11,488 bases of DNA from Anaerolineales bacterium (GTDB taxonomy: Bacteria; Chloroflexota; Anaerolineae; Promineifilales; Promineifilaceae). The stretch is taken from positions 1 through 11,488 of the forward strand of contig JAGQGA010000108.1 of the NCBI GenBank assembly GCA_020432595.1. The letters run 5' to 3'. Shown here piece by piece: positions 1 through 7,077 of the stretch (position 1 is the first letter of the stretch; the number at the start of each line of letters is the position of its first letter). The notes below the pieces were generated by a model, which saw only the letters and a program-made list of their open reading frames with translations, had not been told where the DNA came from and did not search any database. A program made the translations under genes and the position numbers.

Positions 1-354
1 CCTCCCATTGCCTTTGACTGGTATCGTTCTTTCTTAACCTACATGCTCAACGCCGAGGCCTACACCTGGTTTGCCAAGCTCATTGCTTACGGCGAAGTCT
101 TAATTGGTATCGCTTTGATTTTGGGTCTGTTCACTGGCATCGCCGCCTTCTTCAGTGGCTTTATGAACTGGAACTTTATCATGGCTGGGTCTGCCAGCAC
201 CAACGGTATGCTTTTCTTCATCGCCGTTCTGCTGATTTTGGCCTGGAAAACCGCTGGCTACATCGGTGTAGACTACTACTTGCTCCCCTACTTGGGAACA
301 CCGTGGACAGGTAAACGGATCGAGCCAAATGTGGTTGCCGCCCCCGCCGACTAG
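1..354 (+). CDS. DoxX-family membrane protein, C-terminal part (5' end outside window)
   Basis: The reading frame is open from the first base to a TAG at 352-354, giving 117 residues; the true start is upstream of the window. A Met codon at 43 is probably internal, because the preceding residues (PPIAFDWYRSFLTY) read as normal protein. Hydrophobic segments cover roughly LIAYGEVLIGIALILGLF, TGIAAFFSGFMNW and MLFFIAVLLILAW, with a GEVLIGIALILG stretch typical of DoxX-like proteins. The tail is short and polar. DoxX proteins are small four-helix integral membrane proteins. Some act with thiosulfate:quinone oxidoreductase or in redox and thiol stress, but many are uncharacterised, so no substrate is assigned. 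A strong terminator follows immediately, so this gene ends its transcription unit and is separate from the ABC operon beyond it. Confidence 0.75.
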   Translation, partial: PPIAFDWYRSFLTYMLNAEAYTWFAKLIAYGEVLIGIALILGLFTGIAAFFSGFMNWNFIMAGSASTNGMLFFIAVLLILAWKTAGYIGVDYYLLPYLGTPWTGKRIEPNVVAAPAD

Positions 355-377
355 CAACCACAATCTAACAGAATAAC

Positions 378-420
378 AAAAAGGCCGTCGTCCGAAGAAA
401 AGGAACGACGGCCTTTTTTT
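378..420 (+). terminator. Rho-independent terminator after the DoxX-family gene
   Basis: An 11-bp perfect stem pairs 381-391 (AAGGCCGTCGT) with 405-415 (ACGACGGCCTT), with a 13-nt loop and a run of T residues through 420. The flanking A and T runs lengthen the stem by three pairs. It begins 24 bases after the stop codon on the same strand. Confidence 0.93.
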
Positions 421-628
421 GTTGGGCAAAGAAAGTTGATGCGTGCCAGATAACCAACGACAGACAACGCTTACTTTTGCCACGCTAGGATGGCTTTGCC
501 CGCGCTGGCTGCCTATTGATGAGAACGATTTTGCCCGGTTGTATCCTGGTAGCCTCCACGTTTGGTTGGATGGTATTAGGGAGGATAACGGCCGTTAATT
601 TCCTTTCAAACCGGTTCTAATTAGATCA
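421..628. other. Convergent intergenic gap
   Basis: This gap lies between the 3' ends of the + strand DoxX-family gene and the - strand ABC operon. It holds one copy of the dispersed palindrome AACGGCCGTT at 587-596. I see no gene and no convincing terminator for the - strand operon here. Confidence 0.6.
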
Positions 629-1309
629 TCATCTACCATTGTCCACAATACGACCATCGCGCATTTTGATCACCCGCCGGGCAAACGAAATCACCTGATC
701 ATCATGCGTGGCAAAAACAAAAGCCGTCCCCGTCTCCTGGTTCAGCCGCTGCATAATCTCCATCGCCTGCTGGCCGTTGGCCGTGTCCAAATTAGCCGTT
801 GGTTCATCAGCCAGCACCAGCGACGGCTGCGTTGCCAGTGCCCGCGCAATGGCAACCCGCTGCTGCTGTCCCCCACTCAACTGGTCAGGGCGATGGTGGA
901 TACGGTCGGCCAGCCCCACGGCATCCAGCAGCGACATCGCCCGCCGCTTGCGCTCATCGGCAGCAATACCATTGAGCAGCAGCGGCAGCTCCACATTTTC
1001 ATAGGCTGACAGCACCGGCACCAAGGCAAAAAATTGGAAAATAAAGCCAATCTCCTCGCGCCGCAAATCGGCCTGGCGGTTGACACTAAGTTGCCCAACG
1101 CTGTGGCCGTTAACCTTCACCACACCGCTGTTGGGTTTGTCCAGGCACCCCATCATTTGCAACATCGTCGTCTTGCCAGAGCCAGATGGGCCAACGATGG
1201 CAGCAAATTCTCCCTCATCAATTGTCAAAGAAACGTTATCCAGGGCACGTGTCTCCACTTCACCCAGTTTGTAGATTTTTGTTACGTTCTCTAGCTCAAT
1301 AACAGACAT
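629..1309 (-). CDS. ABC transporter ATP-binding protein, LolD/MacB/FtsE-like
   Basis: This 226-residue protein has all the ABC ATPase motifs: Walker [10 protein letters not shown] at 40-48, the Q-loop Gln at 92 (FIFQ), signature LSGGQ at 144-148, Walker B LVLADEP at 164-170 with the catalytic Glu at 169, D-loop NLD at 173-175 and the H-loop His at 202. Length and motif wording match the LolD/MacB-ATPase class, which powers permeases with FtsX-type domains by mechanotransmission rather than classic channel transport. It is the last gene of a - strand operon after two such permeases, so it very likely forms one exporter with them on the cytoplasmic face of the membrane. A 113-bp gap containing a REP-like repeat separates it from the upstream permease. 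Only a weak purine-rich ribosome-binding site (AAAGAAAGAGAG) precedes the ATG. Confidence 0.93.
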   Translation of the reverse strand: MSVIELENVTKIYKLGEVETRALDNVSLTIDEGEFAAIVGPSGSGKTTMLQMMGCLDKPNSGVVKVNGHSVGQLSVNRQADLRREEIGFIFQFFALVPVLSAYENVELPLLLNGIAADERKRRAMSLLDAVGLADRIHHRPDQLSGGQQQRVAIARALATQPSLVLADEPTANLDTANGQQAMEIMQRLNQETGTAFVFATHDDQVISFARRVIKMRDGRIVDNGR

Positions 1310-1358
1310 TTCTAACTCTCTTTCTTTATACTAAGAAACAAGCTTGCAGCTATCTAGG

Positions 1359-1405
1359 TGTCATTCCCGCCTGTGCGGGAATCCATGCCCATGCAGAAGA
1401 TGACA
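1359..1405. repeat. REP-like inverted repeat, solo copy
   Basis: The core ATTCCCGCCTGTGCGGGAAT at 1363-1382 forms a short hairpin, followed by TCCATGCC, a short spacer and AAGATGACAA. The same sequence class occurs as a double hairpin at 9889-9957; here the second hairpin is missing. The core fits the ATTCCC-N8-GGGAAT pattern known from Neisseria dRS3 elements, though relatedness is not implied. It lies between two genes of the - strand operon. Confidence 0.75.
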
Positions 1406-1422
1406 ACCCGTGGGCTTAAGGG

Positions 1423-2652
1423 CTACAGCGTATGCAGCGCTTGCACAGGTTCCAGCTTGGCGGCAAACCGGGCGGGATACAGGGAAACAAGAGTGACGAT
1501 GGCAAACAAAAACAGCGCCAGCACAAGAGCCTGACCGGGGGCGAACACGGGGTACATTTTGTTGCCCAACGCCATCCCCTCAACGGCCGCTGCCGCTCCA
1601 TTGCCAATATCAATGCCGATTTTTGCCAGGTAGGAAACAACGCTGGAGCCAAAGATGAAACCAACGGCCGTTCCCAGCAACGCCAAAATCATCGCCTCAA
1701 ACAGCACCATCAGCATAATCTGCCGCCCCTTCATCCCCAACGCCGCCAAAATCCCCATTTCCCGCGTCCGCTCAAAAACCGACATCAGCAGCGTGTTGGC
1801 AATCAGCACCGCCACCACCAAAATAACGATGGTGTAGATCATATAATAGAAGCCCAACCCTGTTTGCATTAACTCCAGAAAGAGACCGTTTAATTCTTGC
1901 CAGGGCAGCACCTTGATACCCGGTTGCTGCAAGGCGGCAGCCACGCTGTCGGTGTCCTCCTGGTTTTTTAGCGTCACAATGAGGGTGCTGGCGCGTTCGC
2001 CAGTGCGGGCAAAGGTTTGGGCTTGCGCTAGGGGCATGACCACGGTGTTTTGGTCATAGCTGGGGATGCCGGTGTCAAACAGCCCGGCCACGGTGAAAAT
2101 GCCTTCGTCCAGCCCGCCGTCAGATGTGCCAACAGCCAGGCTGATGCGCTGCCCTACACCAATGCCCATCTCCTCGGCCAGATTGCTGCCCAGCAAAATT
2201 TGGCCGCGACTGTCGGGGGTCAAATAGCTGCCGCCAACGATGCCGTCACGAATGGGGGCGTGAAAAACGGCCGTTACATCAACCCCCGTTACCTGAACAC
2301 CAGAGGATTCTCGGCTGGTGCTCAAAATGCCGCTCATCCACAGCACCGGAGCCACTGACTCCACCTGCGGCAAGGTCTGCACCTGCGCTGCCAGCGTCTG
2401 GCTGTCCGGCAGCAAATCCTTCGCCAGCAAGCTGAGCTTTTCCACCTCATACGACTCGGCGCGAAGCTGCAAATGGCCGGTGTTGAGCCGAATATTTTCC
2501 CGCAGTGCCCCCTGCGTCACCCCGGTAAACATGCCGCTCATCAAAATCAGCACCATCATCCCCAGAGCCACCGCCAGCAGCGTCAACACCGTGCGCCGCC
2601 GATTCCGTACCAGGTCACGGTAAGCAATTACCCAAAATTTTGTGAGTGCCAT
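1423..2652 (-). CDS. ABC transporter permease, FtsX/MacB type (permease B)
   Basis: This 409-residue protein has the LolC/LolE-like layout. TM1 is at about 21-42, a large extracytoplasmic MacB_PCD-type domain spans about 43-265, and three C-terminal helices lie at about 269-291, 315-340 and 373-393 (FtsX domain). The cytoplasmic loop after TM2 carries ERTREMGILAALGMKGRQIM at 294-313, the conserved coupling segment contacting the ATPase. An AGGA Shine-Dalgarno six bases upstream of the ATG supports the start. It sits between its paralogue and the ATPase in one operon, so a heterodimeric permease plus two ATPases is the natural model. Related transporters export lipoproteins, macrolides, peptides or toxins, but the substrate here is not visible. 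A TolC or MacA-like partner gene is absent from the window. Confidence 0.9.
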   Translation of the reverse strand: MALTKFWVIAYRDLVRNRRRTVLTLLAVALGMMVLILMSGMFTGVTQGALRENIRLNTGHLQLRAESYEVEKLSLLAKDLLPDSQTLAAQVQTLPQVESVAPVLWMSGILSTSRESSGVQVTGVDVTAVFHAPIRDGIVGGSYLTPDSRGQILLGSNLAEEMGIGVGQRISLAVGTSDGGLDEGIFTVAGLFDTGIPSYDQNTVVMPLAQAQTFARTGERASTLIVTLKNQEDTDSVAAALQQPGIKVLPWQELNGLFLELMQTGLGFYYMIYTIVILVVAVLIANTLLMSVFERTREMGILAALGMKGRQIMLMVLFEAMILALLGTAVGFIFGSSVVSYLAKIGIDIGNGAAAAVEGMALGNKMYPVFAPGQALVLALFLFAIVTLVSLYPARFAAKLEPVQALHTL

Positions 2653-2665
2653 TTCTTTTCCTAAA

Positions 2666-2736
2666 GCTAGTGGCTAATGGCTGGTGGCTGGTGCAAAATG
2701 TCACATCCAACCAGCCACGAGCAACCAGCCACGAGC
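2666..2736. repeat. Imperfect inverted repeat between the two FtsX-type permease genes
   Basis: The 27-nt arms at 2666-2692 and 2710-2736 pair at 22 of 27 positions around a 17-nt loop. Each arm is itself built from degenerate tandem copies of a GTGGCTGGT-like unit. It fills the 89-bp gap between the permeases and leaves the Shine-Dalgarno of the downstream gene free. Confidence 0.75.
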
Positions 2737-2741
2737 AACCA

Positions 2742-3971
2742 TCAAATATGGTGCAAAGCCTCGGCCGGCTCGTTGCGCGAAGCTTGCCAGGCGGGAACCA
2801 GGGAAGCCAGGGAAGCGATGACAACCACCGCCACCCCATAAAAGAGTATGTTTTCCAGCGGGATGCTGGGGTAAAGACGATTCCCGATCAACGCCGTTAT
2901 ATCCCCTGTTCCTTCGGCATAGGACAGGTCAAGCCCAACTTGACCCATTGCCACAACCAGTAGCCAACTGAGGAAACAGCCAAGGATGCTGCCAACAACG
3001 CCAATAAACATCCCTTCCAGCAAAAACAGACCCATAATTTGCCGCCCCTTCATGCCCAAAGCAGCCAGCACGCCCATTTCGCGGGTGCGTTCGTAAGCAG
3101 CCATGAGCATGAGGTTGAGGATACCGATAGAAGCCATGAGCAAAACGATGAAGCCAATAACGGCCGTTGCTGCCCCTTTCGTTGCCAACGTCTCCCGGAT
3201 TTCCGGCCGCAGCGTGTCAAAGGAGTCAATTTCGTAATTGGGCAGTTCTGGCGACAGGCTGGCGATAAACGCATTCTCCTGCCCCACCGCGTCCAACGTA
3301 ATCGTCACCTCCGTCTCCTGCTCCCGCAGGTTGTAAAGCCGCTGCGCCGTGGGCAGGTTGATGTAGACCAGCCCCTTTTCCGCATCCCCCAGCCCCAGGC
3401 TGTAGATGCCGACAATGGTCATCGTGCGCTGGCGCATGGATTGATCCTTGCGCTGCCCCAGCAGCGTCACCCGGTCGCCAACGGCCACGTTCAGCAGCGT
3501 TGCCATTTCTTGCCCAATGAGAATGTTGTCCTCATCATCACCCTGCAAAAAACGTCCCGCGACGATGTTGGCGGCAATCAGACTGACGGCCACCTCGCTT
3601 TCCGGCTGAATGGCGGTGATGCTGACCGGATAGGCCCCTTCGCGGTTGCTGACCATGCCGCCGGTGTTAATGCGCTTGGCAACGGCCACCACGTTGGGCT
3701 TGCTCAGCACTTTTTCAATGACAATATCGGCGTTGTCGAGGGGAAGCAGGGGCAGGCGGCTGGATTTGTCGCGGAAGCCGGGGGCATGTACTTGGACGTT
3801 GCCGCCGTAAAGCCGAACGGCGTTGCCGTAGATGGCCTGATCAGAGCCTCTGATGGCAGCATCCATAAAAATGAGCAGAATGAGACCCAGGACAATGGCG
3901 ACGGTGGCAATCAGCGTGCGCCGCCAGTTGCGCCAGACGTTACGCCAAGCCATTTTGACGTATTGGTTCAT
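2742..3971 (-). CDS. ABC transporter permease, FtsX/MacB type (permease A)
   Basis: This is the first gene of the - strand operon, 409 residues. TM1 is at about 20-39, the extracytoplasmic domain at about 40-265, and TM helices at about 268-290, 315-340 and 374-393. The coupling segment ERTREMGVLAALGMKGRQIM lies at 294-313, the same position as in the next gene, with 19 of 20 residues identical. The rest of the two proteins has diverged, most clearly in the extracytoplasmic domain, which indicates an old duplication that became a heterodimer. A strong Shine-Dalgarno, AAGGAGG, lies seven bases before the ATG. The probable partners are the permease and ATPase downstream. The family is certain. 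The substrate is unknown. Confidence 0.92.
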   Translation of the reverse strand: MNQYVKMAWRNVWRNWRRTLIATVAIVLGLILLIFMDAAIRGSDQAIYGNAVRLYGGNVQVHAPGFRDKSSRLPLLPLDNADIVIEKVLSKPNVVAVAKRINTGGMVSNREGAYPVSITAIQPESEVAVSLIAANIVAGRFLQGDDEDNILIGQEMATLLNVAVGDRVTLLGQRKDQSMRQRTMTIVGIYSLGLGDAEKGLVYINLPTAQRLYNLREQETEVTITLDAVGQENAFIASLSPELPNYEIDSFDTLRPEIRETLATKGAATAVIGFIVLLMASIGILNLMLMAAYERTREMGVLAALGMKGRQIMGLFLLEGMFIGVVGSILGCFLSWLLVVAMGQVGLDLSYAEGTGDITALIGNRLYPSIPLENILFYGVAVVVIASLASLVPAWQASRNEPAEALHHI

Positions 3972-3978
3972 TCATCTA

Positions 3979-3985
3979 CCTCCTT
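3979..3985 (-). promoter_or_regulatory. Strong Shine-Dalgarno of the first FtsX-type permease
   Basis: AAGGAGG on the - strand, seven bases before the ATG, is one of the two best ribosome-binding sites in the window. It fixes the start of the first gene of the - strand operon. Confidence 0.85.
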
Positions 3986-4013
3986 GTTTGCAAGCAGAAC
4001 AGACAGTTAACTT

Positions 4014-4047
4014 ATCATATCATAACTGATTTTTACGTTGATGACAG
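4014..4047 (-). promoter_or_regulatory. Putative sigma-70-type promoter for the FtsX-type exporter operon
   Basis: Read on the - strand, CTGTCA (4042-4047) is followed by a 17-bp spacer and TATGAT (4019-4024). A second, overlapping TATGAT lies at 4014-4019. The -35 box matches the consensus at 4 of 6 bases and the -10 box at 5 of 6. Its position about 45 bases upstream of the start codon is suitable. This is based on sequence alone. Confidence 0.4.
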
Positions 4048-4380
4048 GGATGTGACAAGTGACATTTATCACGGAATGACACCTCGGTTTTCCTTTTCTG
4101 CTCCTACACCGTTAATCGGTCGGCTAAGCAAACTTATTGTGATGTTTATCGTGGGGCAAACGGCCGTTTGTCACTTTCCCTTTCCCCTCCCACATGGCAT
4201 ACTGGCAGCATACGTCATTGTGTCTGCAAGCAACCCATAGCACCAAACTGCGTACAGGTTTATAGGGTTGATGAGAGGGTGACGGAAAAAACGACCGTTA
4301 TCCACCCCAACTTTTCCACTTTACCAGCGGCAACACACAACACGACACACAAAAATCAAAGATTTCGCAGATTGCACAGA

Positions 4381-4410
4381 TTGATCCGTGTTCGTCCGTG
4401 TTCGTCCGCG
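4381..4410. repeat. 10-bp tandem repeat, TTCGTCCGYG family, copy 1
   Basis: Three successive 10-mers are TTGATCCGTG, TTCGTCCGTG and TTCGTCCGCG, followed by TCC. The same unit order recurs at 8505-8534. Both arrays end a short distance upstream of a start codon (26 and 16 bases). Confidence 0.85.
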
Positions 4411-4423
4411 TCCAATTTTTTAT

Positions 4424-4429
4424 AGGAGG
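4424..4429 (+). promoter_or_regulatory. Shine-Dalgarno deciding the start at 4436
   Basis: AGGAGG six bases before ATG 4436. It excludes the upstream in-frame ATG at 4388, whose extension would be translated from the TTCGTCCG repeat array. Confidence 0.9.
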
Positions 4430-4435
4430 TCTCTC

Positions 4436-4996
4436 ATGAATGGTGAAAACAACGTTCAGCAACTGAAAAAAGTTGAATCCCGCCTCGTTCCCATCCTCTT
4501 TGGCGGGTTCCTTATCCTCATCGGTCTCCTCTTCCTGCTCACCTCGCTCTTCAACATCCACGTTGGAGCCTATTTATGGCCGTTTTTCATGATCATCCCC
4601 GGCCTGTTCCTAATCGGGTATGCCATGATGAACGAAGTCAATGGTGAGGCCGCTGTCATCATTGGTAGTATCTTTACTGCCATCGGACTGCTGCTGCTCT
4701 TCCAGATCATCACGGGCTTTTGGGCAAGCTGGGCCTATGCCTGGGCGTTGGTGGCACCAACGGCCGTTGGCCTGGGTCTCATGCTCTGGGGTATGCGCTT
4801 CAACCGAGAGGAATCAATCAAAAGCGGCAAAGATTTAACCAGAATCGGCCTCATCCTCTTCATCGCCTTTGGTGTCTTCTTTGAACTCATCATTGGCATT
4901 AGCGGGTTTGGCATGGCACGCTATGTCTGGCCGCTGCTGATTATTGGTCTAGGGTTGTGGGTTTTGGCGAAAAACCTGCGGCCAACGTGGCACTAG
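4436..4996 (+). CDS. Multi-TM membrane protein, LiaI/LiaF-TM (DUF5668)-like
   Basis: This 186-residue protein is almost wholly membrane-embedded, with about six helices near 18-37, 45-63, 72-92, 100-120, 135-156 and 161-178. They form three two-helix units, each with an aromatic turn and a Gly/Leu-rich second helix: AYLWPFFMIIPGLFLIG, AYAWALVAPTAVGLGLMLWG and RYVWPLLIIGLGLWVL. The WP-(I/L)-rich pattern is typical of the LiaI/LiaF transmembrane family of envelope-stress proteins. There is no signal for an enzymatic role. Start and stop are well defined: AGGAGG precedes the ATG by six bases, and the stop overlaps the ribosome-binding site of the next gene, so the two are probably translationally coupled. 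It is likely an accessory or stress-sensing membrane partner of that protein and perhaps of the ABC-2 exporter downstream. Family assignment is by pattern only. Confidence 0.75.
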   Translation: MNGENNVQQLKKVESRLVPILFGGFLILIGLLFLLTSLFNIHVGAYLWPFFMIIPGLFLIGYAMMNEVNGEAAVIIGSIFTAIGLLLLFQIITGFWASWAYAWALVAPTAVGLGLMLWGMRFNREESIKSGKDLTRIGLILFIAFGVFFELIIGISGFGMARYVWPLLIIGLGLWVLAKNLRPTWH

Positions 4997-5000
4997 GTGA
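4995..5000 (+). promoter_or_regulatory. Shine-Dalgarno overlapping a stop codon
   Basis: AGGTGA at 4995-5000 overlaps the TAG stop (4994-4996) of the preceding gene and lies five bases before ATG 5006. It favours ATG 5006 over the GTG at 4997 and suggests translational coupling. Confidence 0.75.
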
Positions 5001-5005
5001 AAACA

Positions 5006-6052
5006 ATGTCTGATACGACCCTTCGCCAACCGCAGCGAGAAGCCCCATCCATGTTTGGGCCGCTCGTTCTCATTGCGATTGGCCTCTACTTTTTGCTCTA
5101 CAACATGGGCATTTTGCCCAGCTTTAACTGGTGGGCAATTGCCCGCTTTTGGCCGCTCATCCTGGTCTTTGCCGGAGCCAACATCCTGGTGCGCCAAATC
5201 CGGCAGCCGTTTGGCAGCTTGCTTAGCCTAATCGTCGGGCTAGTCGCCATTGGTACCTTTGGCTATCTGGTCTTCTTTACCGCCCCCGTTGCCCCCAACT
5301 GGCAGTTCTTCAACTTTGGCTCGGCGGAATTCAAAACCGACCACATCGCCTTCCCCATGAATGACGTGAGCAAGGCTACGGTTAGCATCACGGCCAATGT
5401 GCCAGGGCTAAATCTGCACGCCCTTAGCGACAGCCAGCAGTTGATTGAGGGGGATGTTTCCTATTTTGATGAGCTGGTTTTTGATACCAACCGGGCGGGC
5501 AGTGAGGTCAAAATTGACCTGGAAAGCCGCGAGCAGCAGCCGGTCTGGTTTTTTAACCCCAACAGTTGGCGTGATCTGGGGTCGCTGGATCGCTGGGATG
5601 TGGGGCTAAACGGCCGTATTCCCACCGCCCTCGTCCTCAAACTCAACGCCAACGCTTCCGACCTTGACCTACGCCAGCTCACGCTGACCCAGCTTCAGGT
5701 GCAGGCTAACGCCAGCCGCGTCAACCTGCTGCTGCCCAACGGCAGCTACATGGGTGACCTGAAAACAAATGCTGGTACAATGGAGCTGACGCTGCCGGCC
5801 GCTGGGCAGCAGGATTTGCTGATTGGCATGAGTGCCGGAAATATGGTGGTGCATGTGCCAGCGGACAGGGCGGTGCAGTTTACGGTGGATCGGGCAGTGG
5901 GTAGTTTTAGTGTGGAAAACGGCCGTTTAACCCTCATCTCCCAAAACGACAACAACGAAGTGTGGGAAAGTGCCAACTTCAACACCGCCACCGACCCCTT
6001 GCGCGTCCGCCTAAACATTTCCGCCGGTAACGTCCGTGTCTACAGCGATTAG
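5006..6052 (+). CDS. LiaF-like membrane protein with C-terminal toastrack/beta-repeat domain
   Basis: From ATG 5006 the protein has 348 residues. Three helices lie at about 17-34, 42-61 and 70-91, the first pair in the LiaF-TM style (GLYFLLYNMGIL, RFWPLILVFAGANIL). About 250 residues outside the hydrophobic core follow (about 100-347). This part shows repeated beta-strand patterns such as NANASDLDLRQL, QANASRVNLLLPNG, TNAGTMELTLP and SAGNMVVHVP, which are typical of the toastrack/DUF4097-like and LiaF C-terminal fold. Such proteins act in envelope-stress and cell-wall antibiotic responses, often beside ABC transporters and two-component systems. The domain is presumably extracytoplasmic or membrane-surface exposed. 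The stop is followed by a hairpin repeat. An alternative GTG start at 4997 would add three residues but has no ribosome-binding site. Confidence 0.75.
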   Translation: MSDTTLRQPQREAPSMFGPLVLIAIGLYFLLYNMGILPSFNWWAIARFWPLILVFAGANILVRQIRQPFGSLLSLIVGLVAIGTFGYLVFFTAPVAPNWQFFNFGSAEFKTDHIAFPMNDVSKATVSITANVPGLNLHALSDSQQLIEGDVSYFDELVFDTNRAGSEVKIDLESREQQPVWFFNPNSWRDLGSLDRWDVGLNGRIPTALVLKLNANASDLDLRQLTLTQLQVQANASRVNLLLPNGSYMGDLKTNAGTMELTLPAAGQQDLLIGMSAGNMVVHVPADRAVQFTVDRAVGSFSVENGRLTLISQNDNNEVWESANFNTATDPLRVRLNISAGNVRVYSD

Positions 6053-6076
6053 GCTTTGTTGATCTATCAGAATCTT

Positions 6077-6155
6077 GAACCGCAAAGTTCGCAGAGGGCG
6101 CAAAGCAAGCAGGAAACAAGCTAAATCTTTGCGCTCTTTGTGTGTTCTGCGGTTC
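6077..6155. repeat. Inverted repeat of the CGCAAAG type, ending just before an ABC ATPase start
   Basis: The arms 6077-6105 and 6127-6155 (29 nt each) pair at their ends, GAACCGCA with TGCGGTTC and GCGCAAAG with CTTTGCGC, with a less well paired middle. It occupies most of the gap between the toastrack gene and the ABC ATPase gene and ends 10 bases before the ATG at 6166. Confidence 0.75.
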
Positions 6156-6165
6156 AACTGTTTAT

Positions 6166-7077
6166 ATGCATACCATTATTGTCTCTAACCTTGCCAAGTC
6201 CTTTGGTACCGTTCAGGCCGTGGCCGATGTCTCTTTCACCGTCAGCCCCGGCGAAATTTTTGGGCTACTGGGGCCAAACGGCGCGGGCAAAACCACCACC
6301 CTGCGGCTGATGATGGACATTTTCAAGCCCGATGCTGGCGAAATAGCTATCTTTGGCGGCGACCTCACCCTGGACAAAAAGCGGCGCATCGGCTACCTAC
6401 CCGAAGAACGTGGCCTCTACAAGGAAGAAAAGCTGGAAACCACCCTTCTCTACCTGGCACAGCTAAAGGGCGTGGACGAAAAAACGGCGCGGCAGCGGCT
6501 GGGCGAATGGCTGGAGCGGCTCGATTTGGCCGAGCAGCGGCAGCAAAAAATCCAAACCCTGAGCAAGGGGATGCAGCAAAAGGCGCAAATCATCGCCACG
6601 CTGCTGCACGACCCCGACCTGATCATCATTGACGAACCGTTTTCCGGGCTTGACCCAGTCAACACGCGGCTGGTGAAGCAGATTTTTGAGGAGCAGCGGG
6701 CAGCGGGCAAAACCATCATCATGTCCACGCATCAGATGCACCAGGTGGAGGCGTTGTGCAACCGTATTGTGCTAATCAACCGGGGGCACAGCGTGCTGTA
6801 TGGGCTGGTCAATGAGATCAAGCGCAACTTTGCTGGCAACGCCATTGTGCTGGAAGGGCAAGGAGATTTTAGCCAAGTGCCGGGAGTGCTGGACGTGCGC
6901 CACCACAATGGCACCTGGGAGATGGGGCTGCAAGTTGGCACCGACCCGCAAGCCGTGCTACAAGGTCTGCTGGCACAACCCGACAACCGCATCACCCGCT
7001 TTGAACTGGCCGAGCCGTCGCTGGATGATATTTTTGTGCAGGTGGTGGGAAATGAGACAAGGAGATTAAGAGATTGA
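6166..7077 (+). CDS. ABC-2 exporter ATP-binding protein, NatA-like (COG4152 type)
   Basis: From ATG 6166 the protein has 303 residues. Motifs are Walker A GPNGAGKTT at 36-44, signature LSKGM at 132-136, Walker B LIIIDEP at 152-158 with Glu157, D-loop GLD at 161-163 and the H-loop His at 189. The Q-loop region reads YLPEERGLY (78-85), a wording typical of this NatA-like subfamily. After the ATPase core a DUF4162-like tail ends with ELAEPSLDDIFVQVVG. Two ABC-2 permeases follow, so a heterodimeric NatAB-type exporter is likely; sodium, peptides or lipids are exported by relatives, and the substrate here is unknown. A GTG at 6142 is in frame, but it lies in the arm of a repeat and has no ribosome-binding site. 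The last residues (TRRLRD) and the stop come from the AGAGATTGAGAG repeat that follows. Confidence 0.92.
   Translation: MHTIIVSNLAKSFGTVQAVADVSFTVSPGEIFGLLGPNGAGKTTTLRLMMDIFKPDAGEIAIFGGDLTLDKKRRIGYLPEERGLYKEEKLETTLLYLAQLKGVDEKTARQRLGEWLERLDLAEQRQQKIQTLSKGMQQKAQIIATLLHDPDLIIIDEPFSGLDPVNTRLVKQIFEEQRAAGKTIIMSTHQMHQVEALCNRIVLINRGHSVLYGLVNEIKRNFAGNAIVLEGQGDFSQVPGVLDVRHHNGTWEMGLQVGTDPQAVLQGLLAQPDNRITRFELAEPSLDDIFVQVVGNETRRLRD

Larger units (their letters stand above)
3972..4435. other. Divergent intergenic regulatory region (464 bp)
   Basis: This region separates the - strand FtsX-type exporter operon from the + strand toastrack/ABC-2 cluster. From left to right it holds the AAGGAGG ribosome-binding site (3979-3985) and a putative - strand promoter (4014-4047). 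Next come four TGACA pentamers at 4042, 4053, 4060 and 4077, and a 14-bp perfect palindrome CAAACGGCCGTTTG at 4157-4170. A pyrimidine-rich stretch follows near 4175-4195, and a TTCGTCCGYG tandem repeat lies at 4381-4410. I found no coding sequence with a credible start and no good -35/-10 pair for the + strand genes. Confidence 0.6.

Noticed and set aside
100..483. Antisense open frame across the DoxX-family gene and its terminator
   Set aside because: It reads through a strong terminator hairpin and has no recognisable protein pattern.
3039..4010. Long open frame (323 codons) on the + strand opposite the first FtsX-type permease
   Set aside because: It is antisense to a clearly conserved permease, has a His/Gln/Arg-rich composition without domain pattern, and lacks a ribosome-binding site.
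4381..4410. Possible CRISPR array from short direct repeats
   Set aside because: Units are 10 bp and directly adjacent with no spacers, and there are no cas genes.
4388..4435. Upstream ATG for the LiaF-TM-like gene
   Set aside because: The extension would translate the TTCGTCCG array (RVRPRP), while AGGAGG sits six bases before ATG 4436.
6142..6165. GTG start extending the NatA-like ATPase by eight residues
   Set aside because: The extension comes from the arm of an inverted repeat and the ATG at 6166 begins the conserved ATPase fold.
6397..6423. Loss of the Q-loop glutamine in the NatA-like ATPase (YLPEERGLY)
   Set aside because: This wording is typical of the subfamily, and all other ATPase motifs are intact, so it is not evidence of decay.
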